Shown here piece after piece: positions 11,676 through 24,303 of a DNA stretch of 64,000 nt. The DNA is from Knufia peltigerae (lineage: Eukaryota > Ascomycota > Eurotiomycetes > Chaetothyriales > Trichomeriaceae), in assembly GCA_030247855.1 (NCBI GenBank), contig JAPDRN010000008.1:124001-188000 (forward strand), in the 5' to 3' direction. A model generated the notes under the pieces. The model made no database searches, was not told where the DNA came from, and was given only the letters and a program-made list of their open reading frames with translations. The translations under genes and the position numbers were made by a program. Each line of letters opens with the position of its first letter. Position 1 is the first letter of the stretch.

Positions 11676-13478
11676 ATGTCATCTGCAAACGAGAAGATTA
11701 CGACACACCAGGGTGAAAATGTCGGCCGCAGACGCAGCGTTGAAGAGAAAAATCTTGAATACCTAGAGGCAGGGCGGGAAAATGTCATGCCTTCAGCAAG
11801 TGCGAGCTTCTTGGAGCGTTCTCTCAAGCCCAAAGTGTACAAACCACGATATATTTTTACTGGAAAGGCTTTACTGTGGACGACGTGTGCGTTCGGTTCT
11901 CTTGGGGATGCCTTATTCGGCTACGATCAGGGTATGGAGTGCTTACCAAACAATTACCAAAGGCTGACAGGAGGCATGCTAGGCATAATGGCCGGTCTTC
12001 TGGTCAATCCGGTCTTCATCAGACGTTTCTTCGGCGGGCACGGAGGCATTGACGGTACAACGGCCTCGGTAGATCCCTCCATCACTGGCATAACCGTCGC
12101 GTGCCTTCAAGCTTCTGCTGCGATCGGCGCTTTGGCTGCTGGGCGCCTCGGTGATATAATGGGCAGAAAGCAGTGCGTAAGGATTGGAGGGTTCATCTAT
12201 TTCGCCACTGCCTTCATCCAGGCATTCGCTCCGAGCCTCTCCGTCTTCATCGTCGGTCGAACTCTTCAGGGTCTCGGAGTGGGCTTTCTCTCCATGACGG
12301 TTCCTGTCATCCAGACAGAGATCGCGGCCCCGCATCGCAGAGGGTTGATGGTAGGTGTCGAATATACCTTTCTCATCGGTGGGTATATGCTGTCATGTTG
12401 GATCGATTATGGCTTCAATTTCCTCCTACCCAGCCACTCGTCCTGGCAAGGCCCATACTTTGTGCAGATGGGCCTCGCCTTCATCCTGTTTTCGATGTCT
12501 TTCATACTCCCAGAGACACCTCGGTGGCTGGCCCGGAACGGTTTCATGAAAGAAAGCCTCCAAACCGTGGCCGATTTACATGCCAATGGCGATGTCCACG
12601 CGGATCACGTTCAGAAGACCTTTCTGGAGATCCAGGAGGCCGTCAGATACGAGGCGAGTGTGGGCGAATGCGGTTGGCTGGTTGGTCTCAAGTTTCGTGG
12701 TCATTTCATCTGGGTGTGCCGCTTACACATTGGAACAGGAAATGTTTACCACCTATAGAAAGCGTACCGTGGTCGGAATAACGGCACAAATGTTTGCACA
12801 GCTGAATGGCATCAACGTCATCTCGTTTTACCTGCCAAGCTCATTGTCCGCGGCCGGTTTCAGTGAAAGGAAGTCTTTGTTATATACGGCGGCAAATGCC
12901 TTGCCCTATACAGCAGCGACCATGGCAACTTGGTGGCTCGCAGATCGATGGGGCAGACGGCCACTCCTCATACTCGGTGGTGAGCGAATCCTGGCCAGTC
13001 TTGCCCGACAGAGCTGACGCATCATCCAGGCATCTCCATGGCCATTGCCCTCGGTGTCATGTGTGTGTTCTCACAAGTTTCTCTCGGAGTCAACACCAAG
13101 GCAAACGGAATGTATGCTTTTGTCGTCATCTACAACGTCATCTATGGGTTCACTTGGGGGCCGATACCGTGGCTACTTCCTGCGGAAGTATTCCCTCTGC
13201 GGGGGAGAGCCAAAGGCATGGCACTTTCAACTTGTAGCAATTGGATCTTCAACTTTCTCATCGGCATGTCATCACCCGATGCCTTTGCCGGTATTCATGG
13301 TTATTATTATGTAATCATTGCTGGCTTTTGTTTGTTTTCGACCGGTCTGGTCTACTTCTACTACGTTGAAACGGCAAATCATACATTGGAAGAGATCTCG
13401 CTTGCCTTTGGCGACAAGGCTTTCGTGGATGACGATGCTGAAGTTGTACTTGCGTCAAATTCACGTCAGGCCGCATGA
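11676..13478 (+). CDS. MFS sugar porter (hexose-type transporter)
   Basis: Four exons: 11676-11931, 11983-12680, 12739-12979 and 13030-13478, giving 547 aa with 12 predicted membrane helices. Sugar-porter signatures are present in order: GYDQG in helix 1, GRLGDIMGRK between helices 2 and 3, PETPRWLARNG after helix 6, ADRWGRRPLL between helices 8 and 9, and PAEVFPLRGRAKG after helix 10. The first intron (51 nt) has no stop and is a multiple of three, so an uncorrected reading frame would carry 17 extra residues. Removing it restores GYDQGIMAGLL, typical of the family. The ATG at 11676 has a strong context (CCACCATG); upstream in-frame sequence is not conserved-looking. The transported sugar is unknown. 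It should act in the plasma membrane. Confidence 0.92.
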
Positions 13479-14001
13479 TAACAGTGTGAGGGTGACTTCA
13501 GGCGCATATTGCATGGATGACAAGGTGAAAAGATGCAATGTGCTGAAGTAATCGGATGCGAGTCTCAAAATGGCAGAATGGAGTCAGCCGAGTTTGCGAC
13601 CGGAATCTCCAGGGAATCAAAGACGCGTTTGTCTCTGCTTATTTTGAAAAACAGCACCCGGCTAGAATAAAATCTCGCTCGAGTCCGGACGTGACGTAGC
13701 GGCAGTTGAGCGTATATCGTCTGGTTCCAGCAAAAGAAATGTGAGATATTGGACACCGAGCCAGATTTGACATGAATACCCGAGCCCCTTTTGTCTACTT
13801 GACATTCGAAGGATGAACTCGATGCTAAACTTTTTTTGGATGCCTACGCTTCAGGGTTATGTCTTCGACGTGGTCCAATTTGGTCGGCAATGAAGACTGC
13901 ATGTCGGCTGCTTCGTAACTCGAACATAGACACCTCAATACGAAAAGAAAGATAATGTCGAAATTACTAGCTTGTCACCATGGAGCCCGTCGGAATCTTC
14001 G
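13479..14001. other. Convergent intergenic gap
   Basis: It lies between the 3' ends of the sugar porter and the alcohol dehydrogenase. Nothing beyond short random frames is visible. Confidence 0.45.
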
Positions 14002-15270
14002 TTAGGATGCTTGAACCGCGTTAAAATCGACGACGCAGCGACCACGTACTTGGCCAGCCCGAAGTTTAGCTACAGCATCGGGTAGCTGACTGATACTGTA
14101 TGTCTCATACACAGGTCTCAGCAACCCCCTTGCGGCAAACTCAAGTACCTCTTTTGTATCTCTCAGCGAGCCTGTCAAAGTTCCGATAACCTTCAAGTTA
14201 CGAAGGATCAGGAACATCGGATCATCACCCGCAAAAGCACTCCCAGAAGGTGGCATCCCGACACACATAATCTTACCCCCGACGCGAGCCATTTTGGTCG
14301 CCAGGGTGTACGCTGCAGGTGAACTTGCTGTCACAAATACAGCGTGCGCGCCCTCTCCGTCAGATATCTGAACCGCATCTCCTGCAATGTCTTTCGATGC
14401 TGTAAAGTCTATGAAGGCCTCGCAGCCGAGTTCAAGACACAGCTCCTTTTTTTCCTGTCCACTGTCAATTCCAATCACTCTTGCTCCCATCGCCTTAGCA
14501 AGCTGTACGCCCATATGACCCACACCACCTCCCGCTCCAATGAAAGCAGCCCATTGTCCAGGACGAAGCCCAGACTCCACCATCTAGTGAAGGGGGTTGT
14601 TAATCTCAATGCTTTCCGCTAGCAAAAGAGGCAGCAAACATACCGATCTGTAAATTGTGGAGCCGCTGCACATAATTGGTCCCGCACAAAAGTCATCCAC
14701 GCCGACCGGAATGCGCGTGGTATATTTTGCCGGACTGAGAATGTACTCTTGATATGTCCCTGCGAGGCAATCGTTAGTATTGAAAGGATATCCAGACATG
14801 ACCAATTGCTATTTGCCTGGCACTTTCAACCCTGTCGGGATCGCTTGCGCGCAATGACATTCGAGAGAACTCAAACACAATTCGCAGCACATGCAGGTGT
14901 CCCACGTGGGCTTTACTCCGGCACGGTCGCCAATCTTCCACCCTGTGACACCATCGCCAATGGCAACTACCATCCCGGCACCCTCGTGTCCGGGAGACTT
15001 CACGCCATAATCTCCCATTCGCGGAAGTGGCAAGTCTTCCAGCATATAATGGACGTCACTGTAACATATGCCAGTGACATTCAGTTTGAGCAGGAGTTGA
15101 CCCGTGCCTATGATAAACGTCAGTTTCCCATACTTTCATCCAGGGCAGCAATGAGATGCACCAGGCTGAGGGACCGGCACTTTTTCAACCTCCAAGACAA
15201 AATTTTTGCCGTGTCTCTTCACCACTCCAGCTTTACAATGGGACGGTACATCGGGACAGGATGCAACCAT
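14002..15270 (-). CDS. Zinc-dependent alcohol dehydrogenase (medium-chain)
   Basis: Four exons read from 15270: 15270-15162, 15107-14817, 14759-14644 and 14583-14002, giving 365 aa. It is an MDR-superfamily NAD(P)-dependent alcohol/aldehyde oxidoreductase. Catalytic zinc ligands are Cys51 (GICYSD), His77 (GHEGAG) and Cys164 (MCSGS). Structural zinc ligands are Cys108, Cys111, Cys114 and Cys122 with the exact C-x2-C-x2-C-x7-C spacing. The cofactor loop GAGGGVG lies near residues 188-194. The second intron (14816-14760) begins with GC instead of GT but has a perfect TACTAAC branch site, and splicing it restores VPGTYQEY. An in-frame ATG at 15270 is preferred; longer upstream sequence looks unrelated to the family. 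Probably cytosolic. Confidence 0.92.
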
Positions 15271-17041
15271 TGTCCCGGCGACAATGAGAAATAATAGACG
15301 AAGCAAGCGTTGTTCAAAGTTCTCCAAGATTGATTAGACCAGAGCCAGCGCGAAGATTAAAAGGCTGCTTGAGCTTTTGAGCTCTTGTGATTATCAAGTT
15401 AGTGTCCTCAGTCGGAGGGCGATCAACAATAGAATGTGCAGAGCCAGTCTCAAGGAAATGAGGGAGTGATCCGCCGGAAGAGATTGCTATATTCGGACTA
15501 CCCGAATCCAAGTGAACTTCCTCGGCATGGACGTGCCTTTGTCATCAAAGTTGATTACCTCAGGTCTTCTGTCACCTAAAGGGGTTTGGGATTTCTTACG
15601 CCGAATTTTTCAGAGGTTCCGTCATTATGTGTAGATTTCTCTGATAAAAGATCGCTTAGGACTCTTCTGAGCATGAAACAGCGTGGCTCATCTCAAACAG
15701 CCAAACCGTACCTTTGCAAAGTTGACAGACTCCATCGCGGACATCTGCCAGCATCCTGTCACTCGTGCCTCGGATTCTAGAAGTCGCCCTTGTTGGCCGA
15801 AGCCGCATCCGGAGCCCAGCGAACCTACCTGCTTGTTGCTCTCGGAAGAAGACCACGAGTACTTGCAGTAGCAGTTTTAAGCTTACCGTAAAATTGCGGT
15901 AGAGGTTGATGCGGAGGCCCACATTGAAATTGAGGACGTTATTCAAGCACGGAGCCTAATTTCACCTCTCCGGCCTGGTGCCACCATAAATATCGTGACT
16001 TTGACAGATGTATTAGGCAGTCCTTTCGACAATCTGGAGCCTATTGCGCAGCAAGTATGGTGTTGCCGACGTGGTTTACACGACATGGCCGGCTCAATGA
16101 CGCCCCATTAACCCGCTCGAAGGGTGACAATGACCCCCATTATTTCGCCCGAAGGGTGACAGTGACCTAACCCTCCCGCTCGAAAGCATGACAGCCGCGC
16201 AGAATGGGCCGGACAACCCAGCTCCGATGTCAACGAAACTAACTTTCCAACGGATTCCGTCTGGAGCCACGGCTTGACCATTGTTAGACACCCATTGTTG
16301 GACGAGTGATCCCGGCGGGAGAAGCTGCGCCATGGCGGCACCGCCGGCTCTGCTGCGGCATGCAATTCCTCTCGGACAAGTCATGCCCATGCAGTGATTG
16401 GCGTCTGAGGAGCCATATGCGGGAACTCCTATTCAGGTTGTCTCCACTGACGCATCTGAGGTATCATGACTCGAGCACAGATTCTGCGGGAAGGATGCTT
16501 TGATAACGTGCAATGCTGAGTCGTCTAACACCTTATCCATAAAACTGGCTTGATCGGAAGTGGATGATTTGGGTCTCCCAGCATTATGTTGAAGCATTGT
16601 GACATTTATGACTGTTCGTTGGCGACGCGCATCACCGACACCAAATTTGAAGAGCTTACGCGATTGCGATTTTGGCATCGACTGAAGGCGCCCAAAAATG
16701 GATAACGACTGGAAGATAATCGAGTCATTCTCGTGCAAAAAGCTTTGAAGTGAACTATTCTGCGCGGGTGTCGTGTATGGATCGACAATTTCGAAATTCG
16801 GATGATGAGATTGACCATCGAGTGCAACACTTGTGATGCATCTCGAATGCAGATTTGAGTCAATGTGTTGGGCAAAGTCGATTCATCACCGAGTGTACGG
16901 GGTCTCGGGAACGTTGTCTGGTTCGCAGCCGCTATTGAACCTCACACCTCTTTGCCAGCTGCCTTTCCCTACTCATCGTGCCCAACTCTTCTGCGAAAAG
17001 CTGCGCAATACTGATGGCCTCATGGAAGTCGCGTTTTGAGC
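15271..17041. other. Gap with one coding-like stretch and short repeats
   Basis: A 77-codon frame without ATG runs on the plus strand from 15881 to 16111 and has protein-like composition (residues such as LISPLRPGATINIVTLTDVLG), possibly an exon or relic of an unidentified gene. At about 16110-16195 the unit CGAAGGGTGACARTGACC occurs twice, with a third partial copy. Nothing else is supported. Confidence 0.35.
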
Positions 17042-19763
17042 TTAGTAGTTCAAGTTAAAATTATTTGGCGCCCAGATCCATGCCTGCTCTGGGTCCACTA
17101 AATAATCGTCGATGGATGGTTGATGATTAGAGTCAGTGTTCGTATTTCTGTTGATATCAGGAAAGGTGGACGACGCAATAGCTGAACGAAAAATTAGAAT
17201 CAACTCCAGTAAGTCTTCTGTTCTAGGAGCGCTACTGTACCTGATTCAAAATCCAAGAGCGCTGCAGTCACGATTGGATCTTCAAAACACTCATAGTTCA
17301 TAAGTTCAGGTCTGTCATCATCGTTGCTTCTCTGGCTTGCACTCTGCGTGGCCATTCCTGGATGGTGAAGGACCATCCGATTTAGATCAAGCTGACTGGT
17401 TTGAGGGGAAGGTTGTTGGAGTGAATGATTTTGGCTTATACTACCACCGTCTTCGGTCTGCATTGGGGTTGAAGTCGTCAACTCCTGACAGTATGTCCCA
17501 CCAAATCGTGAATCGGATTTTGGTTGTAGCATTTTCTCCAGTTCTTTGGTCAAAACAAGTTTCGTCAATTTTTGTAACACCTCGAGACCTTGCGCAGCCA
17601 GTACTGACCTCCTCTTGAGGTCCATTTGCATTCCCAATAGTCGGTGAATGCCAATCTTGGACTCCTGAGAAGAAATGCTCAGTGGGTCTATACTAGCCAA
17701 AATACATAGAGCCACACCTGCAGTGAGGAGGTGACTGCCGATGAAAGCAACCGCATACGTGCCTGAGGCCAACCGAAAGATGGAAAATGAACCGATCCGA
17801 GATGTCTCGAGTGCTGCATTTCGACAGGTAAGGAGTGAAGATTGGAACGGATCTGTGTTGGGTAATCGAGCAGGTACAGCGGGAATCGTTCCGTAGTCTG
17901 GTGTCGGCGGTGAGACCATTTTGTACGACAGCAGCGGCCTGTGTATCAGTATCCTTGCATTTTCATAGGCAAGCTTGAGAGCCAATGCTTGCAGCTGGAA
18001 AATGTAAGACTCAAATTTCTCACCAGACGCACCAATATCTTCGTCTATTTCTGCGAGTGACTCATAGATCGGACCTTTCGGTGTGTCACTGCGAAGCTGC
18101 AGTCTAGATGGCAATTCGGATGCCCATCCACTGAGTCTGTTGTCCAACTCAGTCACCTTCTCAACGAGCACCTGCAAGCGAGAGGCATGGTCTCCAGCGC
18201 CCGAGATCCATCCATTTGGGGAGTTTCGGTTCACACCGTAAAGCTCCGTTAAGGCGGCTCGAATAAGGATGGATAATCTGGACATGAAGTACTTGTACGA
18301 CAGCAGGGTAGTCTCGCAGCTCAAAGGCTCGTTGAATGAACGTGGATTCTTAGACATTGCCGGTTTAGCTGAAGCATCCAAGAATTCGACATCACAATCC
18401 GCATCCAATATACTGTGCGGGTGGCCATAAAGCATGGAGCAGAAAGTTTCAATTTCGTAAACAGCCCACCAGCATCGCTTGCGGACCTCGTTTGACCTGC
18501 GAGGTTTTGATGTTCCTGAGGCTGGGGTGCTCGCGGTCAGCGGTAGCCGTCGATGTAGATTGAGTGCCTGTGCGATCCGTAAGGCGCAACCACATATTGG
18601 CCAAGCCAGTCCAGGATCACCATGATATAGAAAATAGCTCCCAAGTAATATGCAAGTTTGCACCGCTTCTAATGAGCCAAGAGAGACAACATCAAGAACT
18701 CTTGTCCGTAGCGTGGAAAAAATTTTGTCCTGCAAGATCTGCGCATCAACCTTCAAATGAGATAAAAGTTGAAGTCGATACTCGCCGATATATTGGAGAG
18801 CGAGAGCCATGACAGCGAGAAGCGTACTGGTAAATCCAACTTCGCCTTGTTTGACAGTGACCGGAACTTGTGAATCTCTGTACAACTGTGCAAATCTATG
18901 GCGGAACTCATCTTGGTGGAAGACCAGCAGAAACCAATGAACTCGGTCAAAATATGTGTCCACGAGGAGATCTGCCACCTCCCGTGACGGAAGGCAAGCG
19001 ACGAGATCTACTGCGAAGTGATGAAGGGGTTTGGCGAATGAAGTTTTGACACTGCCTGCGGTGCAGAAACCGACACTGTCTCTGGATCCGGTCACGAGAG
19101 TGTCAGAATGTTCAGGTTCCTCGACTTGTGTCCCAGAGAAAGCCGAAACCATTCTAGCCTCGGGAGACCGAGAATCGTGGTAGTGAAATGCCTACAAATA
19201 TGAGTTGGCAAGACGTGCAAGACGTGCAAAACACCATAGGGCATGGTACCTTTTCCACTAAGTCCATTGTGGAACTTGAGTTCCATAATTCTTGCTCGTT
19301 CAAGACGGTATCATGAGACCCTGCTTGTTTTCCAATGGAGGGAGTGGCTCTGTCCGTGTGTTCATCTTCACCCTCCGGCATCGAATTTTCTAACCCCAGG
19401 TGCACTGCAGGCATAGATCGCATTTGCGCAGTTCGACTGCGTTTCATTCCAGCCCTAGTGGCTAGGTCTGGTTCCTCTAAGGCGGCTTCCAGCATTTCAT
19501 TGTGCACATCCGACCGCCATGGATCAGGGCGAGTAGGGAGACATTCAACGTTCGCTCGTGCACAGAGAGTGCAGGGGCGGTGTGTGTCACACTGTAGTCA
19601 GGGTCAGGGTATTGTCAACCTGAAAGAAGATTGCAGAGGAGTGGAAACACACTTTCAGCTTCTGTCGCCGACAACGCTGACATGCATGACGAACCTTCCT
19701 TTGTCCTGAACCGCACTCTGTTCGAAATCGCAGCCTGCCTTCGGCCTTACGACTTGTTGACAT
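17042..19763 (-). CDS. Zn2Cys6 transcription factor with fungal-specific regulatory domain
   Basis: Four exons: 19763-19653, 19591-19250, 19191-17241 and 17181-17042, giving 847 aa. Joining exons 1 and 2 across a 61-nt intron completes the zinc cluster: Cys28, Cys31, Cys38, Cys44, Cys47 and Cys54 in C-x2-C-x6-C-x5-C-x2-C-x6-C spacing, with the basic RRQKLK between Cys31 and Cys38. The large third exon is the fungal transcription-factor middle homology region, including the RKRCWWAVYEIETFCSMLYG segment. The last exon supplies an acidic, Asn/Asp-rich tail ending NFNLNY. It is a nuclear DNA-binding regulator. It neighbours the SDR and MFS genes, which makes it a candidate pathway regulator. Targets cannot be read from the sequence. 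Confidence 0.9.
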
Positions 19764-20213
19764 CGGGAATGAAGAAACCTAGAGTTTGACTTGCGCCGTC
19801 GGGTAGTCACCCTCGAACTCCGTTGTGGGAAGTTTCCCTAATCTGTTGAGTACATGGGTGGTTATGTACAAGGCTCGATAATATATAAAGCACTTAGCAC
19901 TGGGGAACTTTCTCTCGTGTCCAACGGGTACGTCTAGATATGCCCGTCCAGAACCGGAGACCAATAGACGCTGCTTTAAAAGGGCCTTTTTTTCGTATTT
20001 TCCACTTGTCTAATAAAAAAGGGCAATGACACCACGGTTGGAGCGAGTCGTAACATCATTCTTATCATTGTTCTTCTTCATTTAATAACATTTATAGAAG
20101 TCTTTGATTGTATAATAATCTTTACATAATCTCTTGTTCTTCTCAACCTTCTTCTCGGCAAACTTCTTTTGTTGAAATTTACACCCAGTCACCAAGTCCA
20201 GCTTGGGTGTTTC
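19764..20213. other. Intergenic, AT-rich
   Basis: An AT-rich stretch (about 19975-20170) lies between the regulator start and the SDR stop. It has TATA-like ATATATAA near 19880. No gene is seen. Confidence 0.4.
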
Positions 20214-21177
20214 TTAATGTAGGAGCATCCCCCCATCCATGCGGTAATTGCTTCCCGATACCATCTTTGCATCGTCGCTAGCCAGAAACAAAAACAGTTT
20301 CGCCACCTCTGAAGGCTCCAAGGTTCTTCCTGCTGTTGAGTTAGCCAGAAATTCTCTTGCGAACTTTGTCTGTTCCTGCCCTTCCCACCTCTCCCACAAA
20401 AACGACGTCAACAGAGAAAGGGGTGCCGTGACTTTCACTTACCTACGGTAGTGGCCTTGACCCGCTCCTCAAGATCTCCCCAGAGGGTGACCAACGGAGT
20501 CGCTACAAAGCTCGGCGACACGGTATTGACTCTTATTTTGTGTTTGGCGTATTCCTGCGCGGCGGTGACGGACAAGGCGCGGACAGCAAATTTCGACATG
20601 TTGTAAGCGGATAACTCTCCGTACGCGGCTTCGCTGGCGAGACTGGCGGTTATGATGATGCTGCCGCCATTTCCTAGACTCTTCATCTTCTCCGCTGCGT
20701 ACTTGACTCCCAAGAATGCTGGGATATGTCAATTTCAGTTCTGAATCTGAGAATTTTGCCATATACTGGGAGGATGGATTAGGTTTACTTACGGCCACGG
20801 GCGTTGATGCGCATCAGGCGGTCGTACTCCTCAGCATTTGTGTCTACGATGGGCTTTATGAAACCGATACCAGCGTTGAGCACGACGATATCGAGTCCTC
20901 CCAGCTCCGTCACACCCTTTTCCACAAAGGCTATCACAGACTCCTCGTCCGCCACATCTGCATTATGGAAGGTGTATGAGCCGGAATCGAAACCATCGGC
21001 CTGCAGCTGCGACTTTGCTGATTCGATGTTCTTGTCGGAAAAGTCAACCGCGAGGACTTTGGCACCCTCGGAGAGGAAGAGCTGTGTGACGGCCAGCCCA
21101 ATGCCACTAGCGGCACCGGTCACAACGGCTGTTTTGCCCGCCAGTCGACCCGTTTGCTGAGACATAGTAGAGATCAT
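20214..21177 (-). CDS. Short-chain dehydrogenase/reductase (classical SDR), first copy
   Basis: Three exons: 21177-20793, 20718-20443 and 20380-20214, giving 275 aa. It is a classical SDR with the cofactor loop GAASGIG (21-27), NAG (101-103), catalytic Ser154, Tyr167 and Lys171 (YNMSK) and an SDR C-terminus ending in YRMDGGM. Asp45 at the end of the second strand suggests NAD(H) rather than NADP(H). It oxidises or reduces a secondary alcohol/ketone of unknown identity. A second ATG four codons on (21165) is an equally possible start. It is divergent from the MFS gene, so they may share the promoter between 21178 and 21840. Confidence 0.9.
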
Positions 21178-21840
21178 TCTTGGAAGGTGTAATGCGAAGG
21201 CATGCCGGATGACTGGAATTCGCATGGCTCGCGCGTCTATAAGATGTTTGAATGCGCCGTCAACAAGGTTCGGCACCAGAGACCGAAGTTCCGGTCGGCT
21301 CCTCCGATTTATGCTTTGACGGAACGTGGCCGAATACTCCTCGAGGCTATGAGACGTGGCTGTCAATACCAAGAGACCAATCCAAGCGGCGCTTCGGGGT
21401 TCGGTCGTGTTTTCTCCAGCCGTTCCCAGGTTCCATTGCTTGGCTACCCCTGACGGGGCCTCCTTCCCCACGTCCTATCTCTCCGCCTTGCAGCTCGCCT
21501 GATATAGAGACCGAGAGGCTCCTCACCTCAATCAAAAGACATATAATCTGACGGCGTCCCTTCCGCTCCACGTTCACAAACACGGCCCAGGTGAACCTAG
21601 ACTGTTGGTTCGGGATGGCTGTCTCCTCCACAGATCCCCAGTCTTTGGTTGCCAAGATCCTCGACCCCGGACCACGCGCAATCTAGTTCCGCTCTTGGGT
21701 CGGCCCATGTGCAATCTACATGTTTTGATATCTAAGCGACGAACAAGCTACATATGCCCATGGGTTTCACGTTTGTCTTAGACGACAACTTAACACGCAA
21801 CACTCCGACCAACATATTTCCTCTGTTTCAAAGCTATACC
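21178..21840. other. Divergent promoter region between SDR and MFS genes
   Basis: No gene. It contains the 5' regions of both the minus-strand SDR (start 21177) and the plus-strand MFS transporter (start 21841), as expected for co-regulated cluster genes. Confidence 0.45.
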
Positions 21841-23799
21841 ATGTCACCAAACGTGGAACACCAATTCTCGGTAACGGGCGAGGCTGACGCCCGCCATGAG
21901 ATTGAGGAAACAGTGCACACAGTGCTCTACCCAGGCACTGAGGTGATGACTGATGGTATGTCGAGGTCTTCTCATATGATTCGAGGCAAGATTCACAGAC
22001 TGACTGTCCTTTCTTAGTCGGCGGCCTACATTTCAAGCACGCTGGAAAGAGCGTTCTGGTCCCCCAGCCCTCAGACGATCCTTCTGACCCTCTCAATTGG
22101 AGTGTTTGGTGGAAGATGGTCATTATGGCCGGCATGTGCATAACGACTTTCAACTGGACAGTCGGCCCCTTGGCCATCTCTTCCCAAGTGCCGTACTACG
22201 TGGCAGAATGGGACAGTTCGCTGCCAGATGTAATCCAATTTGTAAGCCCGGCGTCTATTCCTGTAGACAATTCTGGCTGTACTGACTCTATGATCCATAG
22301 GTCGGTGTCAGTATCCTCGTGCTTGGATTCTCAAATTTTTTCTGGGTCCCAATCGGCCGGGCCTACGGTCGTCGCCCGATGGCCCTCATGGCAAACCTAA
22401 TGAATATCGCTTCTATGATCTGGAGGGCCCAGGCTAAATCATATGGCTCGTTCATGGGTGCTTGTGTTGTCACTGGAATTGCCTGCGGGCCCTCAGAGAC
22501 GTTGCCGGGAATGGTAAGACTCCAACGCTCAAAAGCCTTTTGAGTGGATTTGCTGACATGAATTCAAGTTGGTAACAGACGTCATGTTCCTACATCAGAG
22601 AGGGTTCTACATGAGCTTGTACCTGTGGATTGCATGGAGTGGCACCTTGGTAAGAGAACCTTTGCCAAGATTGCCAGGCCATGATCACTGACCTAGAAAT
22701 AGATTGGACCCGTCATTGCCGGAGTCATGTCCGACAGATACGGCTGGAGAAGCTTCTGGTGGCTCTGCACTGCCATCGCCGTATTCTCGCTACTCTTCCA
22801 GGTATTTCTCATGCCGGAGACAAGGTGGGGAGAGCGTCATGTCGGAATCGCACACGATGTTGTCGCTGAGCCCTCAGGATTCGATGCCACAGAAGGCAAG
22901 ACCGATATCAGGCTCGAAGAGGCAGCCCAGCAGTCGACCAATGTCAACGAAGTCGTCATCAGACTGACAGGAAAGCCCTCCAAGGCCCAATTTTCTCCGT
23001 GGGGAAAATTCGATAAGACTAATGCGGCAGGCATCTTTCCAGCTCTCATCATGCCGTTCCGTCTGTTTGCGTATCCAATCGTCGTGTGGTCGAGTTTCGT
23101 CTTCTCTTGGGCGGCATCAATGCTGGTAATTATCAACGTCACTCAGTCCCAGGCGTTCGCAGGACCGCCTTGGAACATGTCGGCCACGGATGTCGGCTAC
23201 ACGAACTTTGGCGCTATCGTTGGTGTCGCCCTGTCCCTTGTCGTCGCAGGCCCGCTGAGTGACTGGGTGTCAGCCTTCCTGACCCGGCGAAACAAGGGTA
23301 TCAGAGAGCCCGAAATGAGACTGTTGGCACTCTTTCCCTTCGCCGTGAGCTGTCTTCTGGGCGGCATACTAGTCGCCGTTGGTTACCAACATCAATGGAG
23401 CTGGCGGGCGATCGTCATCGGTGGTTACAGTCTTCTCGGCCTGGTTATTCCTGCCCTGTCCGCTATATCACTAACATACGCAGTAAGTGTGCCTATTCTC
23501 TCCCCAAAATCTCCTGATCTTACCCAAGATCCACAAACTGACACTTGTGAAACCAGATCGACTGCTACAAGCCTGTAGCTGGCGAGATCCTTGTCGCCGC
23601 CACAATGGTCAAGAATCTGTGGGCATATGGTATGACCAGGTTCTTCAACAATTGGATTGTCGACGCGGGGTACGTCACGCCGATCATGACAGACACTGCG
23701 CTGGCGATATTTTTTGCCGGGCTGGCGATCCCACTGTACTTCGTGGGTAAGTGGCTTAGAGGTTGGACTAAGGATAGCCCGGCACATCGTGAGATTTGA
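21841..23799 (+). CDS. MFS transporter, DHA1-like
   Basis: Six exons: 21841-21955, 22018-22241, 22301-22513, 22569-22649, 22703-23482 and 23557-23799, giving 551 aa. A hydrophilic N-terminus leads to the DPLNWS motif that precedes helix 1 in fungal DHA1-type exporters. It is followed by GRAYGRRP between helices 2 and 3, SDRYGWRSFWW, the PETRWGE loop and six further helices. Such proteins export drugs, toxins or pathway products, or import small acids, by proton coupling at the plasma membrane. All five introns are in phase with canonical signals. It is flanked by two SDR genes and next to the BVMO gene. The substrate is unknown; cluster export is inferred. Confidence 0.9.
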
Positions 23800-24303
23800 T
23801 TGCGACCGACGGCGGTGGTGGGTGAACTGAAGCTGCCTAGGAAGATGACTGGAAATCGGGACTGGGAGTTTACATGGAAGGCAGAGCGCCTTAAGCTATG
23901 AGTGTGGTCAATGTCATAGTATGCTAGCTATTATTGATTAGTGAAAATGGTTAATGAGGTTTAGGAGAGCCTGGTTGTATATGATCTTGCTGCTTCTGGA
24001 AGCATTGATACCAACTGCCGGTAGTTCGAATCTATCTTTCCAGTCGGAATTTACCTGGAGACTACTAAGCAGCCAAGAAATCCTCAAGGACCTGATCACA
24101 TTGACAATAGATGAATTTTATCTGGTTAACAGAGACCGAGGATTATCACAGGTTCTCTTAGTCTGTATCGAAAGACGTACAAGGATGACTCTTTCTGCTC
24201 TAGTGGCGTATGCATGATCAGCACTCAGACGTCGAACATGTCTCTTCCAGAGAGTACCACACTATCTACATGACATTTCCTCAAGGCTCCTGGCCGCAGA
24301 ACC
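23800..24303. other. Convergent intergenic gap
   Basis: It lies between the 3' end of the MFS gene and the 3' end of the second SDR. No supported gene or repeat. Confidence 0.4.

Noticed and set aside
12173..12781. 202-codon alternative frame over the sugar porter
   Set aside because: It overlaps exons with clear transporter motifs in the other frame.
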